A DNA stretch of 64,000 bases from Pseudoneobacillus sp052180215 (GCF_052180215.1 NZ_CP197471.1:654001-718000), one strand, 5' to 3'; shown: positions 34,447 to 44,348, numbered from the stretch's first letter. Program-made: numbers and translations. The notes: generated by a model from the sequence alone, not told the origin.

Positions 34447-37380
34447 TTGAGGAAAACATTAGCCATTTTAATGAGTACTTTACTGGTTTTACCAGGGACA
34501 AATTTTGCGGCTTCAAGCAGTGGGGATGAAAATGAGGTAACTCCAAAGGGAAAGTCTAACAAATCAGAATGGTCACTTGTATGGTCAGATGAATTTAACG
34601 GTAATGAAATTGACCGCAGTAAATGGACATATGATATTGGGAACTGGATTGTAGACGGTGAAGGAAACGGCATTACTCCTGGATGGGGAAATAACGAAAA
34701 AGAATATTACACAGATTCAAAAGAAAATGCCTTCATCCGAGACGGAAATCTTGTTATAAAAGCAAAAAAAGAACAGAAATCAGATGCATTCGGAACATAT
34801 GATTATACCTCTGCCAAACTTAAATCAAAAGGTTTATTTAGTAAAAAATATGGCCGATACGAAATAAAAGCAAAGCTTCCTGTTGGAAAAGGACTATGGC
34901 CAGCAATATGGATGCTTCCGGAAGCGGACAAATATGGGGCTTGGGCTGCATCAGGTGAAATAGACATTGTCGAGGCATGGGGCAGTAGACCTCATACAGT
35001 AGCGGGGACGATTCATTATGGTGAAGGTTGGCCGAATAATAAATATTCAGGTAAAGAATATGAACTTCCAGAACAAAGAGGGATCGATAAATGGCATACA
35101 TACGTCTTGGAATGGGAGCCGGGAGAGCTTCGTTGGTATGTAGATGGAGAGTTATATCAAACACAAAACAATTGGTATTCAAAAGGGAAGGATACAGCAG
35201 CTAAATATGCTTTTCCAGCACCATTTGATCAGGAATTCTATCTTGTTATGAATCTAGCAGTTGGGGGCTGGTTTGATGGCGACCCTGATGAAACAACACT
35301 TTTTCCAAAAGAAATGTCCATTGATTATGTCCGCGTTTATGACTTAAAGAAGAGAGACTATCAAGAACCGATTGAACCTGTTGCAGAGCCGATTGTCTTA
35401 CCTGAGGGTGCCAAGCAGCCATTGGAAGATGGCAATTTGATCTATGACAATCGTTATCTTGAAAACATTACAGTGGTCGACGGTCCAGAGATCGATTTAC
35501 ATCCAACCTACTGGAATTTTGTTCATCTGCCTGAATTTGGTGGCAGTGGAGCCTTAAGTGTGGAACCGCTGAATGAAACCAATTTCGCTAAAACGACTAT
35601 CACCAATCCAGGCTCTCAGTTGTATTCCTTACAGCTAATACAGAACCTTTCTCTTGGAAATGGTGGAAAATATAAAGTTAGTTTTGATGCTAAGTCAAAT
35701 GGTTCAAGAAATATGATGGTAAAAGTCGGTGCAGGTGCATCGAGAGGTTGGGTGAAATACTCGAATGAGGAAACCTATAAACTGACCGATCAAATCCAAT
35801 CCTATGAATTTACCTTTGATATGCTCAATGAAACGGATATTCAATCGAGACTAGAATTTAACCTTGGAGGAAATGGTTCCAATCCTGTTTGGATTGGGAA
35901 TGTTCGAGTCGAGGATATTACGGGATTGCCAGAAGACTATAACGCTTCTAAACAGCCTTTAGCTGATGGAAACCATGTGTATAATGGAACATTTGATCAA
36001 GGAGATATGAGTAGATTTAATTATTGGAATTTCGAAGTAGAAGAAGCTACCGCGTTTGCATCTGTTAATGAGGAATCAAGAGAATTGCAGGTTGCTATAC
36101 AAAATGGGGGTAGTCATCCATCCAATATAAAAGTAAATCAAAAAGGATTGTATCTTGTAAAAGGCAATGACTATAAAGCTACATTTAAAGCAAGAGCTAC
36201 CGAACCGAGAACGATAGAAGTTGATTTTAAGAGTGAGGATGGTAATACAAGCTATTCAAGTCCGCAAGTGATAGAGCTTACTACAAATATGGAAGAAAAA
36301 ACGGTAAGCTTTACAATGCCTAAAGAGATAACGGATCCGAATGGTCAGATTGTTTTTAATCTTGGTGGAAATGATGCAGATGTTTATTTAGATGATATCG
36401 TGCTAATCAAAACAAGTGACAAACCTGACTATGGAAATATTGATCTTTTTCCATTAAAAAATGGCGATTTTGAAGATGGATTTACTTCATGGAGTCAATA
36501 CGTTCACTATGATGCCAATGCAGCCATTACTTTGGAAAATGGTGAGGCAAAAGCAGCCATCGGAAGTGAGGGAGATGAAACGTGGAGTGTGATCCTCCAA
36601 CAGGAAAACATGTCACTTGCAAAAGGGGTCAATTATGAGGTTTCCTTTGAAGCGCGATCGACAAAACCAAGGGATATCGAGCTTTCTATTGAAAATGCCC
36701 AGTATATAAGATTTTTAAGTGAGACAATAGCACTCACAGAACAAAATCAGAGTTACCAATTTACGTTTAAAATGCCAACGGATGACCTTGCTGCCCTTAA
36801 ATTCTTAATGGGGAAATCTTCTCAATCTCCAGTTGGTGCACATGATATCATGATCGATCATGTTGTAGTTAAGGTAAAGGATGCTGGCGAACCTGAGGTT
36901 GAATTATCTACCCCGGGAATTGATAATGGTACCTTCGATCAAGGCACTGAAGGCTGGTCCTCCTGGTGGGGTGACCAATGGAGTGGATATGCAGAAGGAA
37001 CGATATCAGCCGAGTCAGGTGAGTTAAAGGTAGCTATTAAGCAAGTAGGATATGCCTCGTATTCACCTCAGATTTTTCAGAAGGATTTACTTTTTGAAAA
37101 AGGCAGCAGATATACCGTCACATTTGATGCTCGAGCCGAAGCTCCAAGAAAAATGAACGTAAATATTGGAAAAGAACTAAGCAATGATCCTTGGTTTATT
37201 CCATATGCGGCTACACAAACTTTTGACTTAACCAATGAAATGAAAACATATAGCTTTACCTTTGATATGTTAGAAGAATCGTATGATGATGGGAAATTGG
37301 TCTTTGAATTAGGCAATATAGTAGATGGAAATGCTGCAACCAATGTTTACTTAGATAACATCGTCATTCAAAAAAATTAA
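34447..37380 (+). CDS. Secreted GH16 beta-1,3-glucanase with four tandem CBM4/9-like modules
   Basis: 977 residues. Signal peptide (LAILMSTLLVLPGTNFA, cleavage near 21). GH16 domain at about 40-300 with catalytic GEIDIVEAWGS (E171, D173, E176). Then four beta-sandwich modules of about 150 residues at roughly 325-495, 505-660, 665-810 and 820-977; each starts with an N-G-x-F/D-x-G or similar turn and contains YxVSFDAK/ARxxxPR-like segments and a V-L-D-N-I-V-I end, the pattern of CBM4/9 domains. No LPXTG or S-layer motif, so it is freely secreted. Start is TTG at 34447 after GGAGGG. Tandem modules suggest tight binding to insoluble glucan such as fungal cell wall. Confidence 0.92.
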   Translation: MRKTLAILMSTLLVLPGTNFAASSSGDENEVTPKGKSNKSEWSLVWSDEFNGNEIDRSKWTYDIGNWIVDGEGNGITPGWGNNEKEYYTDSKENAFIRDGNLVIKAKKEQKSDAFGTYDYTSAKLKSKGLFSKKYGRYEIKAKLPVGKGLWPAIWMLPEADKYGAWAASGEIDIVEAWGSRPHTVAGTIHYGEGWPNNKYSGKEYELPEQRGIDKWHTYVLEWEPGELRWYVDGELYQTQNNWYSKGKDTAAKYAFPAPFDQEFYLVMNLAVGGWFDGDPDETTLFPKEMSIDYVRVYDLKKRDYQEPIEPVAEPIVLPEGAKQPLEDGNLIYDNRYLENITVVDGPEIDLHPTYWNFVHLPEFGGSGALSVEPLNETNFAKTTITNPGSQLYSLQLIQNLSLGNGGKYKVSFDAKSNGSRNMMVKVGAGASRGWVKYSNEETYKLTDQIQSYEFTFDMLNETDIQSRLEFNLGGNGSNPVWIGNVRVEDITGLPEDYNASKQPLADGNHVYNGTFDQGDMSRFNYWNFEVEEATAFASVNEESRELQVAIQNGGSHPSNIKVNQKGLYLVKGNDYKATFKARATEPRTIEVDFKSEDGNTSYSSPQVIELTTNMEEKTVSFTMPKEITDPNGQIVFNLGGNDADVYLDDIVLIKTSDKPDYGNIDLFPLKNGDFEDGFTSWSQYVHYDANAAITLENGEAKAAIGSEGDETWSVILQQENMSLAKGVNYEVSFEARSTKPRDIELSIENAQYIRFLSETIALTEQNQSYQFTFKMPTDDLAALKFLMGKSSQSPVGAHDIMIDHVVVKVKDAGEPEVELSTPGIDNGTFDQGTEGWSSWWGDQWSGYAEGTISAESGELKVAIKQVGYASYSPQIFQKDLLFEKGSRYTVTFDARAEAPRKMNVNIGKELSNDPWFIPYAATQTFDLTNEMKTYSFTFDMLEESYDDGKLVFELGNIVDGNAATNVYLDNIVIQKN

Positions 37381-37387
37381 CGATAAA

Positions 37388-37425
37388 AAGGGGGCAGAAA
37401 AGGAAGGAGAATCTGCCCTCTTTTT
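37388..37425 (+). terminator. Terminator after secreted GH16
   Basis: GGGGGCAGA pairs with TCTGCCCTC and is followed by TTTTT. Confidence 0.85.
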
Positions 37426-37448
37426 CATAATAGTAGGAGGTTTTAATA

Positions 37449-38441
37449 TTGTCATATCAACCAAATACACAACGATATGAATCGATGAAGTATCATCGCT
37501 GTGGAAGATCAGGAATAAAATTACCGGCCATTTCCCTTGGTCTTTGGCATAATTTTGGCGGGGTGGATACTTTTGAAAATGGGCGCTCCCTTATTCGTAC
37601 TGCTTTTGACTTAGGAATTACCCATTTCGACCTCGCTAATAATTACGGCCCACCGCCAGGGTCTGCTGAAGAAAATTTTGGTGCAATTTTAAAGAAAGAT
37701 TTTACCGGTTATCGTGATGAAATGATCATCTCGACCAAAGCTGGATATGGGATGTGGTCAGGACCTTATGGGGATTGGGGATCGAGAAAATATCTTGTAT
37801 CTAGTCTTGATCAAAGTCTGTCTCGTATGGGATTAGATTATGTTGATATTTTTTACCACCATAGACCAGACACTGAAACTCCGTTAGAAGAGACGATGAT
37901 GGCGCTCGATCATGTCGTTAGGCAAGGAAAGGCTTTGTATGTGGGTATATCTAATTATGGTGTGGAAGAGACAGAACGCGCGATTTCCATTTTAAATCAG
38001 CTGGGTACACCACTGCTGATCCACCAACCAGCTTATTCGATGTTTAACCGTTGGGTTGAAAATGGACTTACCTCACTTCTTGAGGATCATGGAGTTGGTA
38101 GCATTGCCTTCGTACCATTGGCACAAGGTTTGCTTACTAACAGGTACCTAAATGGTGTTCCAAGCGATTCAAGAGCCTTAAAGCCAAATAGCTTTTTGAA
38201 TAAAAACGACGTGACAGAAGATGTCATTCTTAAAGTGAAGAAGTTGAATGTTATAGCAGGTGATCGTGGCCAATCCCTTGCACAAATGGCTCTAGCTTGG
38301 GTGTTACGAGAGGGAAGAATTACTTCAGCTCTTATAGGAGCAAGTAAAGTCAGCCAAATTAAAGAAAACGTTGAGGCTCTAAATAATCTAACATTCAGTG
38401 AGGATGAGTTGACCGCTATTGATGAAATTTTGAATTCATAG
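37449..38441 (+). CDS. Aldo/keto reductase (YghZ / glyceraldehyde-3-phosphate reductase type)
   Basis: 330 residues, TIM barrel with the AKR tetrad: D and Y in FDLANNYGPPPGSAE, K in IISTKAGYGMW, H in FYHHRPD. The GYGMWSGPYGDWGSRKYL region is characteristic of the YghZ-like AKR14 subgroup, which reduces glyceraldehyde phosphate or methylglyoxal with NADPH. Its place between the GH16 and GH3 genes suggests it reduces a sugar or aldehyde arising during glucan use; the true substrate is unknown. Start is TTG at 37449, eight bases after AGGAGG. Confidence 0.9.
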   Translation: MSYQPNTQRYESMKYHRCGRSGIKLPAISLGLWHNFGGVDTFENGRSLIRTAFDLGITHFDLANNYGPPPGSAEENFGAILKKDFTGYRDEMIISTKAGYGMWSGPYGDWGSRKYLVSSLDQSLSRMGLDYVDIFYHHRPDTETPLEETMMALDHVVRQGKALYVGISNYGVEETERAISILNQLGTPLLIHQPAYSMFNRWVENGLTSLLEDHGVGSIAFVPLAQGLLTNRYLNGVPSDSRALKPNSFLNKNDVTEDVILKVKKLNVIAGDRGQSLAQMALAWVLREGRITSALIGASKVSQIKENVEALNNLTFSEDELTAIDEILNS

Positions 38442-38515
38442 CGATGGCGTTAAATAGTTTGATAAAAATGGACACGAATAAAAGAATAGTAGATAGATAA
38501 TGGGGTGCAAAAAGG

Positions 38516-40732
38516 ATGGAACAGACAGAATTAGATCAACTATTATCGAAAATGACGTTAGATGAAAAAATCGATCAATTGCTTCAATTAACAGGAGAAT
38601 TTTTTGAAAGTGAGGATGTTGTTACAGGTCCTACAAGTTATTTAGGACTGACACAAGAAACCGTTGACCTGACAGGCTCAAGCTTAAATGTCGTTGGAGC
38701 AAAAAAGTTAAATCACATTCAGAAACAGTATCTGGAAAAAAATAGTCACAAAATTCCCTTACTGTTTATGGCGGATATTATTAATGGTTATAAAACAGTA
38801 TTCCCGATTCCATTGGCACAAGGGTGTACGTTTAATCCTGAATTAGTGGAAAAAAGTGCAGCTGTTGCTGCGAAGGAATCAAGTGCTTCTGGGCTTCATG
38901 TTACTTTTTCACCCATGGTCGATTTAGTAAGAGACCCGCGTTGGGGAAGGGTAATGGAATCAACGGGGGAAGATACTTATTTGAATGGCGTGTTGGGAAG
39001 AGCCATGGTTAGAGGCTATCAAGGTGAATCATTGTTAGAGAGCGGCACTATCGCTTCTTGTGTCAAACACTTTGCAGCATACGGAGCCCCTGCTGGCGGA
39101 AGAGATTATAATACCGTCGATCTCTCAGAGCGAACATTAAGAGAGGACTATTTGCCAGCATATAAAGAGACGATCGACGAAGGCTGTGAGTTAGTCATGA
39201 CGGCATTTAATACGGTCGATGGCATTCCCGCGACAGCAAACAAAACACTCATGAATGATATTCTTCGAGGAGAATGGGGCTTTGACGGTGTATTAATTTC
39301 CGACTATGCCGCTATTGCTGAGCTCATGACCCACGGTGTTGCAGACGATGAAAAGGAAGCAGCACGTTTAGCAATCGAAGCTGGTGTCGATATTGACATG
39401 ATGACCTCCATTTACGTTAAAAATTTAAAGAGATTAGTAGAAGAAGGCGTTATTCCTGAAAAATTGATTAATGATTCTACTATGAGAGTGTTACAACTGA
39501 AAAATAAATTAGGTTTGTTCGAAAATCCTTATCGAGATGCGAGTGAGGAGCTTGAGAAGGAATTATTACTTTGTGACGATCATCGTTGTCTATCAAGAGA
39601 AATCGCTGGGGAATCCATTGTCTTACTGAAAAATGATGGTGTCCTGCCATTGCAAAAACAAAATCAGAAGCTCGCTTTTATAGGACCGTATGTCGATAAT
39701 ACTTCACTTAGTGGGCTATGGTCGATTCATAGTGACAAGGAAACGGTTGTGACGGTTAAGCAAGCGGTTTTGGATAAGATTGGTGAGGCTGATGTAAGCT
39801 TTGCAAAGGGATGCGAGATTCTAAATCCTGGTGTATTAATTGGAGGATTTGGTGGAGAGCCGACAGTTGGTCCAAACGACTCGGTCGCGGCCCAAGAGGA
39901 TTTAAAAGAAGCGCTTCAGCTAGCGGAGAAAGCAGATGTGGTTGTTTTAGCATTAGGTGAGCATGTGGTTCAAAGTGGGGAAGGTGGAAGCCGTGCCGAG
40001 ATTACCCTACCTGAGATTCAGCTTGATTTATTGCGGAAAATTCATGCCGTTAATCATAAGATTATCGTCGTCCTCTTTAATGGTAGACCGCTTGATTTAA
40101 GGGAAGTACATGAAAAGGCAAGTGCGGTTGTGGAAGCCTGGTTCCCAGGAACAGAAGGTGGCCATGCTGTCGCAGATGTTTTATTTAATGATGTAAATCC
40201 TTCTGGAAAACTATCCATGAGTTTTCCATATTCCGTTGGACAAATTCCGATTCATTACAATATGTTTAATACCGGCCGACCATTCAAAAAAGGGAATGAG
40301 GGAAATCGATTTGCTTCAAGATACACCGATATCCCAAATGAAGCATTTTATCCATTTGGATTCGGGCTATCTTATACTAGCTTCGAATACTTTGGTTTAA
40401 CGCTAGATAAAGCTTCTATGTCATCAGAAGAAGTTTTGACTGCTTCGGTTACTGTGAAGAATACGGGAGCATATACCGGTAAAGAAACGGTGCAATTGTA
40501 TATTCAAGATTTAGTAGGAAGTGTAGTAAGACCACTTAAAGAACTGAAGGGTTTTAAAAAGATTAGTTTAGAACCAGGTGAAGCTCAAACAGTCACCTTT
40601 GAAATCACCGAAGAAATGTTAAAATTTTATACCGCCAGTAAGAAATGGGAAAGTGAAGCTGGAAAGTTTAAAGTGTTTATTGGTCCTGACAGTTGTATAG
40701 AGGACTTTGTGGAATTTACCTTAGTTAAATAA
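38516..40732 (+). CDS. Glycoside hydrolase family 3 beta-glucosidase, intracellular
   Basis: 738 residues. N-terminal barrel with DPRWGRVMESTGEDTYL, CVKHFAAYG (about 182-190) and nucleophile D263 in GVLISDYAAI; then the GH3 C-terminal sandwich (GEHVVQSGEGGSRAEITLP, NGRPLDL) and a fibronectin III-like end (YPFGFGLSYTSFEY, PLKELKGF). No signal peptide. It would split beta-glucosyl oligosaccharides to glucose and so finish the pathway. GGGGTG lies eight bases before the ATG. Last gene of the glucan locus. Confidence 0.93.
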   Translation: MEQTELDQLLSKMTLDEKIDQLLQLTGEFFESEDVVTGPTSYLGLTQETVDLTGSSLNVVGAKKLNHIQKQYLEKNSHKIPLLFMADIINGYKTVFPIPLAQGCTFNPELVEKSAAVAAKESSASGLHVTFSPMVDLVRDPRWGRVMESTGEDTYLNGVLGRAMVRGYQGESLLESGTIASCVKHFAAYGAPAGGRDYNTVDLSERTLREDYLPAYKETIDEGCELVMTAFNTVDGIPATANKTLMNDILRGEWGFDGVLISDYAAIAELMTHGVADDEKEAARLAIEAGVDIDMMTSIYVKNLKRLVEEGVIPEKLINDSTMRVLQLKNKLGLFENPYRDASEELEKELLLCDDHRCLSREIAGESIVLLKNDGVLPLQKQNQKLAFIGPYVDNTSLSGLWSIHSDKETVVTVKQAVLDKIGEADVSFAKGCEILNPGVLIGGFGGEPTVGPNDSVAAQEDLKEALQLAEKADVVVLALGEHVVQSGEGGSRAEITLPEIQLDLLRKIHAVNHKIIVVLFNGRPLDLREVHEKASAVVEAWFPGTEGGHAVADVLFNDVNPSGKLSMSFPYSVGQIPIHYNMFNTGRPFKKGNEGNRFASRYTDIPNEAFYPFGFGLSYTSFEYFGLTLDKASMSSEEVLTASVTVKNTGAYTGKETVQLYIQDLVGSVVRPLKELKGFKKISLEPGEAQTVTFEITEEMLKFYTASKKWESEAGKFKVFIGPDSCIEDFVEFTLVK

Positions 40733-40774
40733 CCCTGTGGTTGCTTAATTTTGCTGAATTGTAGCTGCACTCAA

Positions 40775-40806
40775 AAAAGCTTGGATTAACTGTAATCCAA
40801 GCTTTT
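40775..40806 (+). terminator. Terminator after GH3
   Basis: AAAAGCTTGGATTA pairs exactly with TAATCCAAGCTTTT over four bases. Confidence 0.85.
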
Positions 40807-40872
40807 GAATTTATGAGGAATTTTTTTAAGACGAGGTTCAAGGTTCAAGTAACTTGGTTAATGGTCGCTTTT

Positions 40873-41057
40873 TTATAGGACACAGAATCCGCTATTCCCT
40901 CAAAAAAGCCAAAATTTACAGCATTATAGGACAGAGGATCCGTTATTTAACATAAATAATAGGAAATGTCTGCTTTTTATAGTAATAACGGAACGTGAGT
41001 CCTATCCCCCCTCCAAAATAGCGGATTTGTCACACATAACGGAACGAGAGTCCTATA
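40873..41057. repeat. Family A repeat array, copy 4
   Basis: Units at 40873 and 40924 (forward) and about 40982 and 41034 (reversed: AATAACGGAACGTGAGTCC, CATAACGGAACGAGAGTCC). Most diverged of the four copies, yet order and spacing are kept. It lies between the convergent GH3 and oxidoreductase genes. Confidence 0.82.
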
Positions 41058-41155
41058 AAGTAAGACATCGAAGACATCGAAGATACAAATTGAAAAAATA
41101 GATACAAAAAGCAGGGCACTATTAAGAACCTGCTTTAAAAATGCTTTTACATAAA

Positions 41156-42193
41156 CTACTTCCTGGTTTCCTTTCGAATCACAGGTGCGACTTCTGTTGC
41201 CAACCGCTCAATGTTTTCGGCAACCTTTTTGAAAGGCATACCGCCTATGTCCATCTGCGCCATAAAGCGTTGGTGGCCAAACAGCTCGTATTGGCGCATG
41301 ATTTTTTCAATGATCTGTTGAGAGCTACCAACAAAAAGAGCTGTTTCTTTTCCAGATAACTGTTCAAAATCAGCTCTTGAAAAAGTGGTATTTTTTCCAT
41401 ACCGACGATTGAGGTGAAGCCAATAATTGGAATGATATGGGTAAAATTCGTCTATGGCCAGCTCATTTGTTTTTGAAATATAAGCGTGCCCAGTAACGGC
41501 GACCTTCATGCTATCTAGAGGATGACCAGTTTGAGCAGCTGTTATTCGATATAGGTCAACCATAGGCTTATAAAGGTTAGGCTCTCCGCCCAGAATTACG
41601 ATGGCTAAGCCGGTACCTATTCTACCTGCTCGTTCTGCACTTTCCAAAGTGCCACCCACACCTACCCAGATTGGAATTTTTTGTTGAACAGGTCGTGGTG
41701 CAATTTCAGCATCCTTCAATGAAGAACGATAGCAACCATCCCAGGTAACGATTTTCTTCGCGTTTAGATGAAGTAAAAGTTCCAGGTGTTCTACAAACAA
41801 TTCGTCATAATTCTTAGTATCATACCCGAAAAGGGGAAAGGACTCTAAAAAAGCTCCACGCCCCGCCATGATTTCTGCACGCCCATTTGACAAAAGATCA
41901 AGTGTTGCGAAATCCTCGAATAAACGTACTGGGTCTATCGTGTTTAAGACGGTTGTAGCACTGGTCAACTTAATTTGCTTTGTGACTTGTGAAATAGCTG
42001 ACAACACGACTGCTGGTGAGGACACTGCGTAATCTAAACGATGATGTTCTCCTACCCCGAAGACATCCAGTCCTGCTTCATCCGCCATTTTGGCTGCTTG
42101 AATGATTTCTTCTATTCGCTGTTTTGCGCTGATGGTTTTTCCTGTATGTGGATCCGGGTATAAATCCGCTAATGTATAAATTCCAATTTCCAT
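41156..42193 (-). CDS. Luciferase-like (LLM class) flavin-dependent oxidoreductase
   Basis: 345 residues. MEIGIYTLADLYPDP start, GLDVFGVGEHHRLDYAVSSPAVVL, TVLNTIDPVRLFEDFATLDLLSNGRAEIMAGRG and IPIWVGVGG are hallmarks of the FMN-using luciferase-like family, in short pieces. The start at 42193 is chosen from the usual start of relatives; GGAGGAGG lies 14 bases or so upstream, which is long, and a TTG eight codons earlier is an alternative. Substrate unknown; some relatives are named after putative alkane or sulfonate oxidation without proof. Single gene. Confidence 0.86.
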   Translation of the reverse strand: MEIGIYTLADLYPDPHTGKTISAKQRIEEIIQAAKMADEAGLDVFGVGEHHRLDYAVSSPAVVLSAISQVTKQIKLTSATTVLNTIDPVRLFEDFATLDLLSNGRAEIMAGRGAFLESFPLFGYDTKNYDELFVEHLELLLHLNAKKIVTWDGCYRSSLKDAEIAPRPVQQKIPIWVGVGGTLESAERAGRIGTGLAIVILGGEPNLYKPMVDLYRITAAQTGHPLDSMKVAVTGHAYISKTNELAIDEFYPYHSNYWLHLNRRYGKNTTFSRADFEQLSGKETALFVGSSQQIIEKIMRQYELFGHQRFMAQMDIGGMPFKKVAENIERLATEVAPVIRKETRK

Positions 42194-42513
42194 ACCATTT
42201 TGGCGTTCCTCCTCCAAATTCATCTCCTCCACAAATAGATTTTGTTTCATACTATTCAATAATTTTAAAAAGGTATTAATAATATAGTAATCAATCATAC
42301 ATACGTGAAAGCCGCCATTTTTTATAAATGGTCATGAAGAAACAATGGTTCCTGTTTTTTCTTCTATTCCTCTTAAAAACACTTCTTGAAAGTGGTAAAC
42401 TATTACTTTGACAATGATAGTAATCTAATCGGTTGTTCAAAAACACATAATATTGGCGATACTATGAACGATATGTTGAATATATATGGCTGTGATAAAA
42501 GGGGATAGATAAA

Positions 42514-43041
42514 ATGGATATGAATAATAACGATATTTTGATTCGATTAAGATATGCACTAAATCTAAAAGATGCCGAAATGATCGAGATTTTTAAACTT
42601 GGAGACTACAAAGTCACATTAGAAGAAGTGCAAAAGATGCTCATCAAATCAAAGGACAGCGATCATCAAGCAGCTTTAGATGAAGATGAGGAAAATTATA
42701 TAAAGTGTAATCCTTTCATGTTAGAGTCCTTTTTAAATGGCCTAATTATTTTTAAAAGAGGAAAACAAGAACCTAAACCTGGACAACCAGAAAAACCTGA
42801 AATGACATTAAAGGATAACAGACATGTGAACAATGTATTGCTGAAAAAAGTCAAAATAGCACTATCGTTAACCAGTGAGGACATGCTAGATATCTTGAAA
42901 CTCGCAGGTGTTACAGTAACAAAAGGGGAACTCGGTGCCATTCTTCGAAAAGAAGGTCATCCGAAATATGTTGTATGTGGAGATAAATACGCGAGAAATT
43001 TCTTAAAGGGGCTAGCGATGAAATACCGCGGTATAGCCTAG
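42514..43041 (+). CDS. DUF1456 family protein (YehS-like)
   Basis: 175 residues made of two similar halves (about 5-80 and 100-170). Each half has a helix pair with the pattern NNDILIRLRYALNLKDAEMIEIFKL or NNVLLKKVKIALSLTSEDMLDILKL, given as examples in shortened form, and ends in a LxxFLNGLIIFKRG or ARNFLKGLAMKYRG segment, as known for the DUF1456 family. No enzymatic motif; biological role unknown. GGGG lies upstream of the ATG at 42514, and a clear terminator follows. Confidence 0.85.
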   Translation: MDMNNNDILIRLRYALNLKDAEMIEIFKLGDYKVTLEEVQKMLIKSKDSDHQAALDEDEENYIKCNPFMLESFLNGLIIFKRGKQEPKPGQPEKPEMTLKDNRHVNNVLLKKVKIALSLTSEDMLDILKLAGVTVTKGELGAILRKEGHPKYVVCGDKYARNFLKGLAMKYRGIA

Positions 43042-43069
43042 GGAAGAGGCTTCTTATAAAAAAAAATTT

Positions 43070-43109
43070 GGTCACCAATGCGATTGGAAAAGCATGGTGA
43101 CTTTTTTTG
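43070..43109 (+). terminator. Terminator after DUF1456 gene
   Basis: GTCACCAATGC pairs with GCATGGTGAC, followed by a T-run. Confidence 0.85.
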
Positions 43110-43218
43110 TTATGAAAACCACCCTAGACAGATGTTGAGACTTTTAGATAATGTTTTCCCTCCCATAAGGTGTATCATAGATTAACAACCAATTTTAAAA
43201 AGGAATGGAGGAAAACAA

Positions 43219-43935
43219 GTGAATTATCTAATAGTAGGCGCCAGCAGAGGACTAGGTGATGCCTTCGTAAAAGGGCTGCCGGAAAAAGGTGACCATGTTT
43301 GGATGGTATCAAGAAATCAACCAGATAGTATAAACATTCAAGATGGTGTTCTTCGGACATGGATTGAGGCCGATTTATCGTTGAAATCTTCCATCCAACA
43401 TATTGCAGAAGCTTTAAAAAATGAGCCAATCGATGTTCTTATCTATAATGCAGGGATTTGGGAAAAAGAAGGTTGGCAAAGTCATTATGATTTTGAAAAG
43501 GATGATCCAGAGGATATTGTAAACATCCTCCATGTCAACACAACCGCAGCAATCCTGTGTACTCAGAAACTATTACCAAATCTAAAAAAATCTAAAAATG
43601 CTAAGGTATTTTTAATAGGATCTACAGATGGTATCGAAAATAACGGAAGCAAGCAGTTATCGTATGTCGCTTCTAAATTTGGAATTCGTGGCATTGCCAG
43701 TGCCTTACGTGAAAATCTAAGGAACTATGAGATAGGTGTAACTTGTATAAATCCAGGCAGTATCGCAACGGGTATACCATTTGAAAAAGGAGTAGAAAAG
43801 GCTTTAGAACACTATAATGGAAGGTGTATTCCTGTTCAGGATATTGTTTCATTAGTAAAAGCCATTACCCTTCTTTCCAAAGCTTCCTGTGTAAAAGAAA
43901 TCAATATGCCGGCAATGATGGATATGAATGTTTAA
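43219..43935 (+). CDS. Short-chain dehydrogenase/reductase
   Basis: 238 residues. Nucleotide-binding GASRGLGDAF at the N-terminus (residues 7-16), NAG in VLIYNAGIWEKEGW, and the catalytic S-YxxxK set with LIGSTDGIEN and SYVASKFGIRG. This is a classical SDR oxidoreductase, probably NADP(H)-linked judging from the arginine in the glycine motif. Substrate unknown. GTG start at 43219 after GGAGG. Single gene. Confidence 0.9.
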   Translation: MNYLIVGASRGLGDAFVKGLPEKGDHVWMVSRNQPDSINIQDGVLRTWIEADLSLKSSIQHIAEALKNEPIDVLIYNAGIWEKEGWQSHYDFEKDDPEDIVNILHVNTTAAILCTQKLLPNLKKSKNAKVFLIGSTDGIENNGSKQLSYVASKFGIRGIASALRENLRNYEIGVTCINPGSIATGIPFEKGVEKALEHYNGRCIPVQDIVSLVKAITLLSKASCVKEINMPAMMDMNV

Positions 43936-44022
43936 AGTTTTCATGCTAGAAGATGAAGAAAGAAAATGGTATACTTCGCATAGAAAAATCACTAAAGATT
44001 TGCACTAGGAGGCTCACTATAG

Positions 44023-44268
44023 ATGACTAAACAAGTAATTGTCTATTCCGCAAAAGGCTGTACAGATTGTACGAAGGTGAAAGATATGCTTACAGAAGAA
44101 GGAATTCCGTTTGAGGTTAGAGACATATTAGCCAATCCGGAATATCAAGAAGAAGTTGAAAAGTTCGGCTTTATGGGAATCCCGGTAACAGCAGTAGGTG
44201 ACCAAGCGGTAAAAGGATTTAATCCTGCTGAACTGGATAAGCTAATAGAATTAGCAAAGACGAACTAA
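44023..44268 (+). CDS. Glutaredoxin-like / NrdH-type redox protein
   Basis: 81 residues, thioredoxin fold. Redox site CTDC in VYSAKGCTDCTKVK (residues 14-17), cis-proline in GIPVTAVGD, and a GFNPAELDKLIE end. It is similar to NrdH or glutaredoxin-like proteins of Firmicutes that pass electrons from thioredoxin reductase or low-molecular thiols. AGGAGG-like site before the ATG at 44023. Confidence 0.9.
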   Translation: MTKQVIVYSAKGCTDCTKVKDMLTEEGIPFEVRDILANPEYQEEVEKFGFMGIPVTAVGDQAVKGFNPAELDKLIELAKTN

Positions 44269-44277
44269 TTCCATGAA

Positions 44278-44322
44278 AAGTGTGATTATACAGGCATTTA
44301 CCTGTAAATCACACTTTATTTA
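44278..44322 (+). terminator. Terminator after the redox gene
   Basis: AAAGTGTGATT pairs with AATCACACTTT, with an inner CAGG-containing hairpin (ACAGGCATTTACCTGT). Confidence 0.82.
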
Positions 44323-44348
44323 TTAGCAGAGGCTTCTCAAAAAACCGT

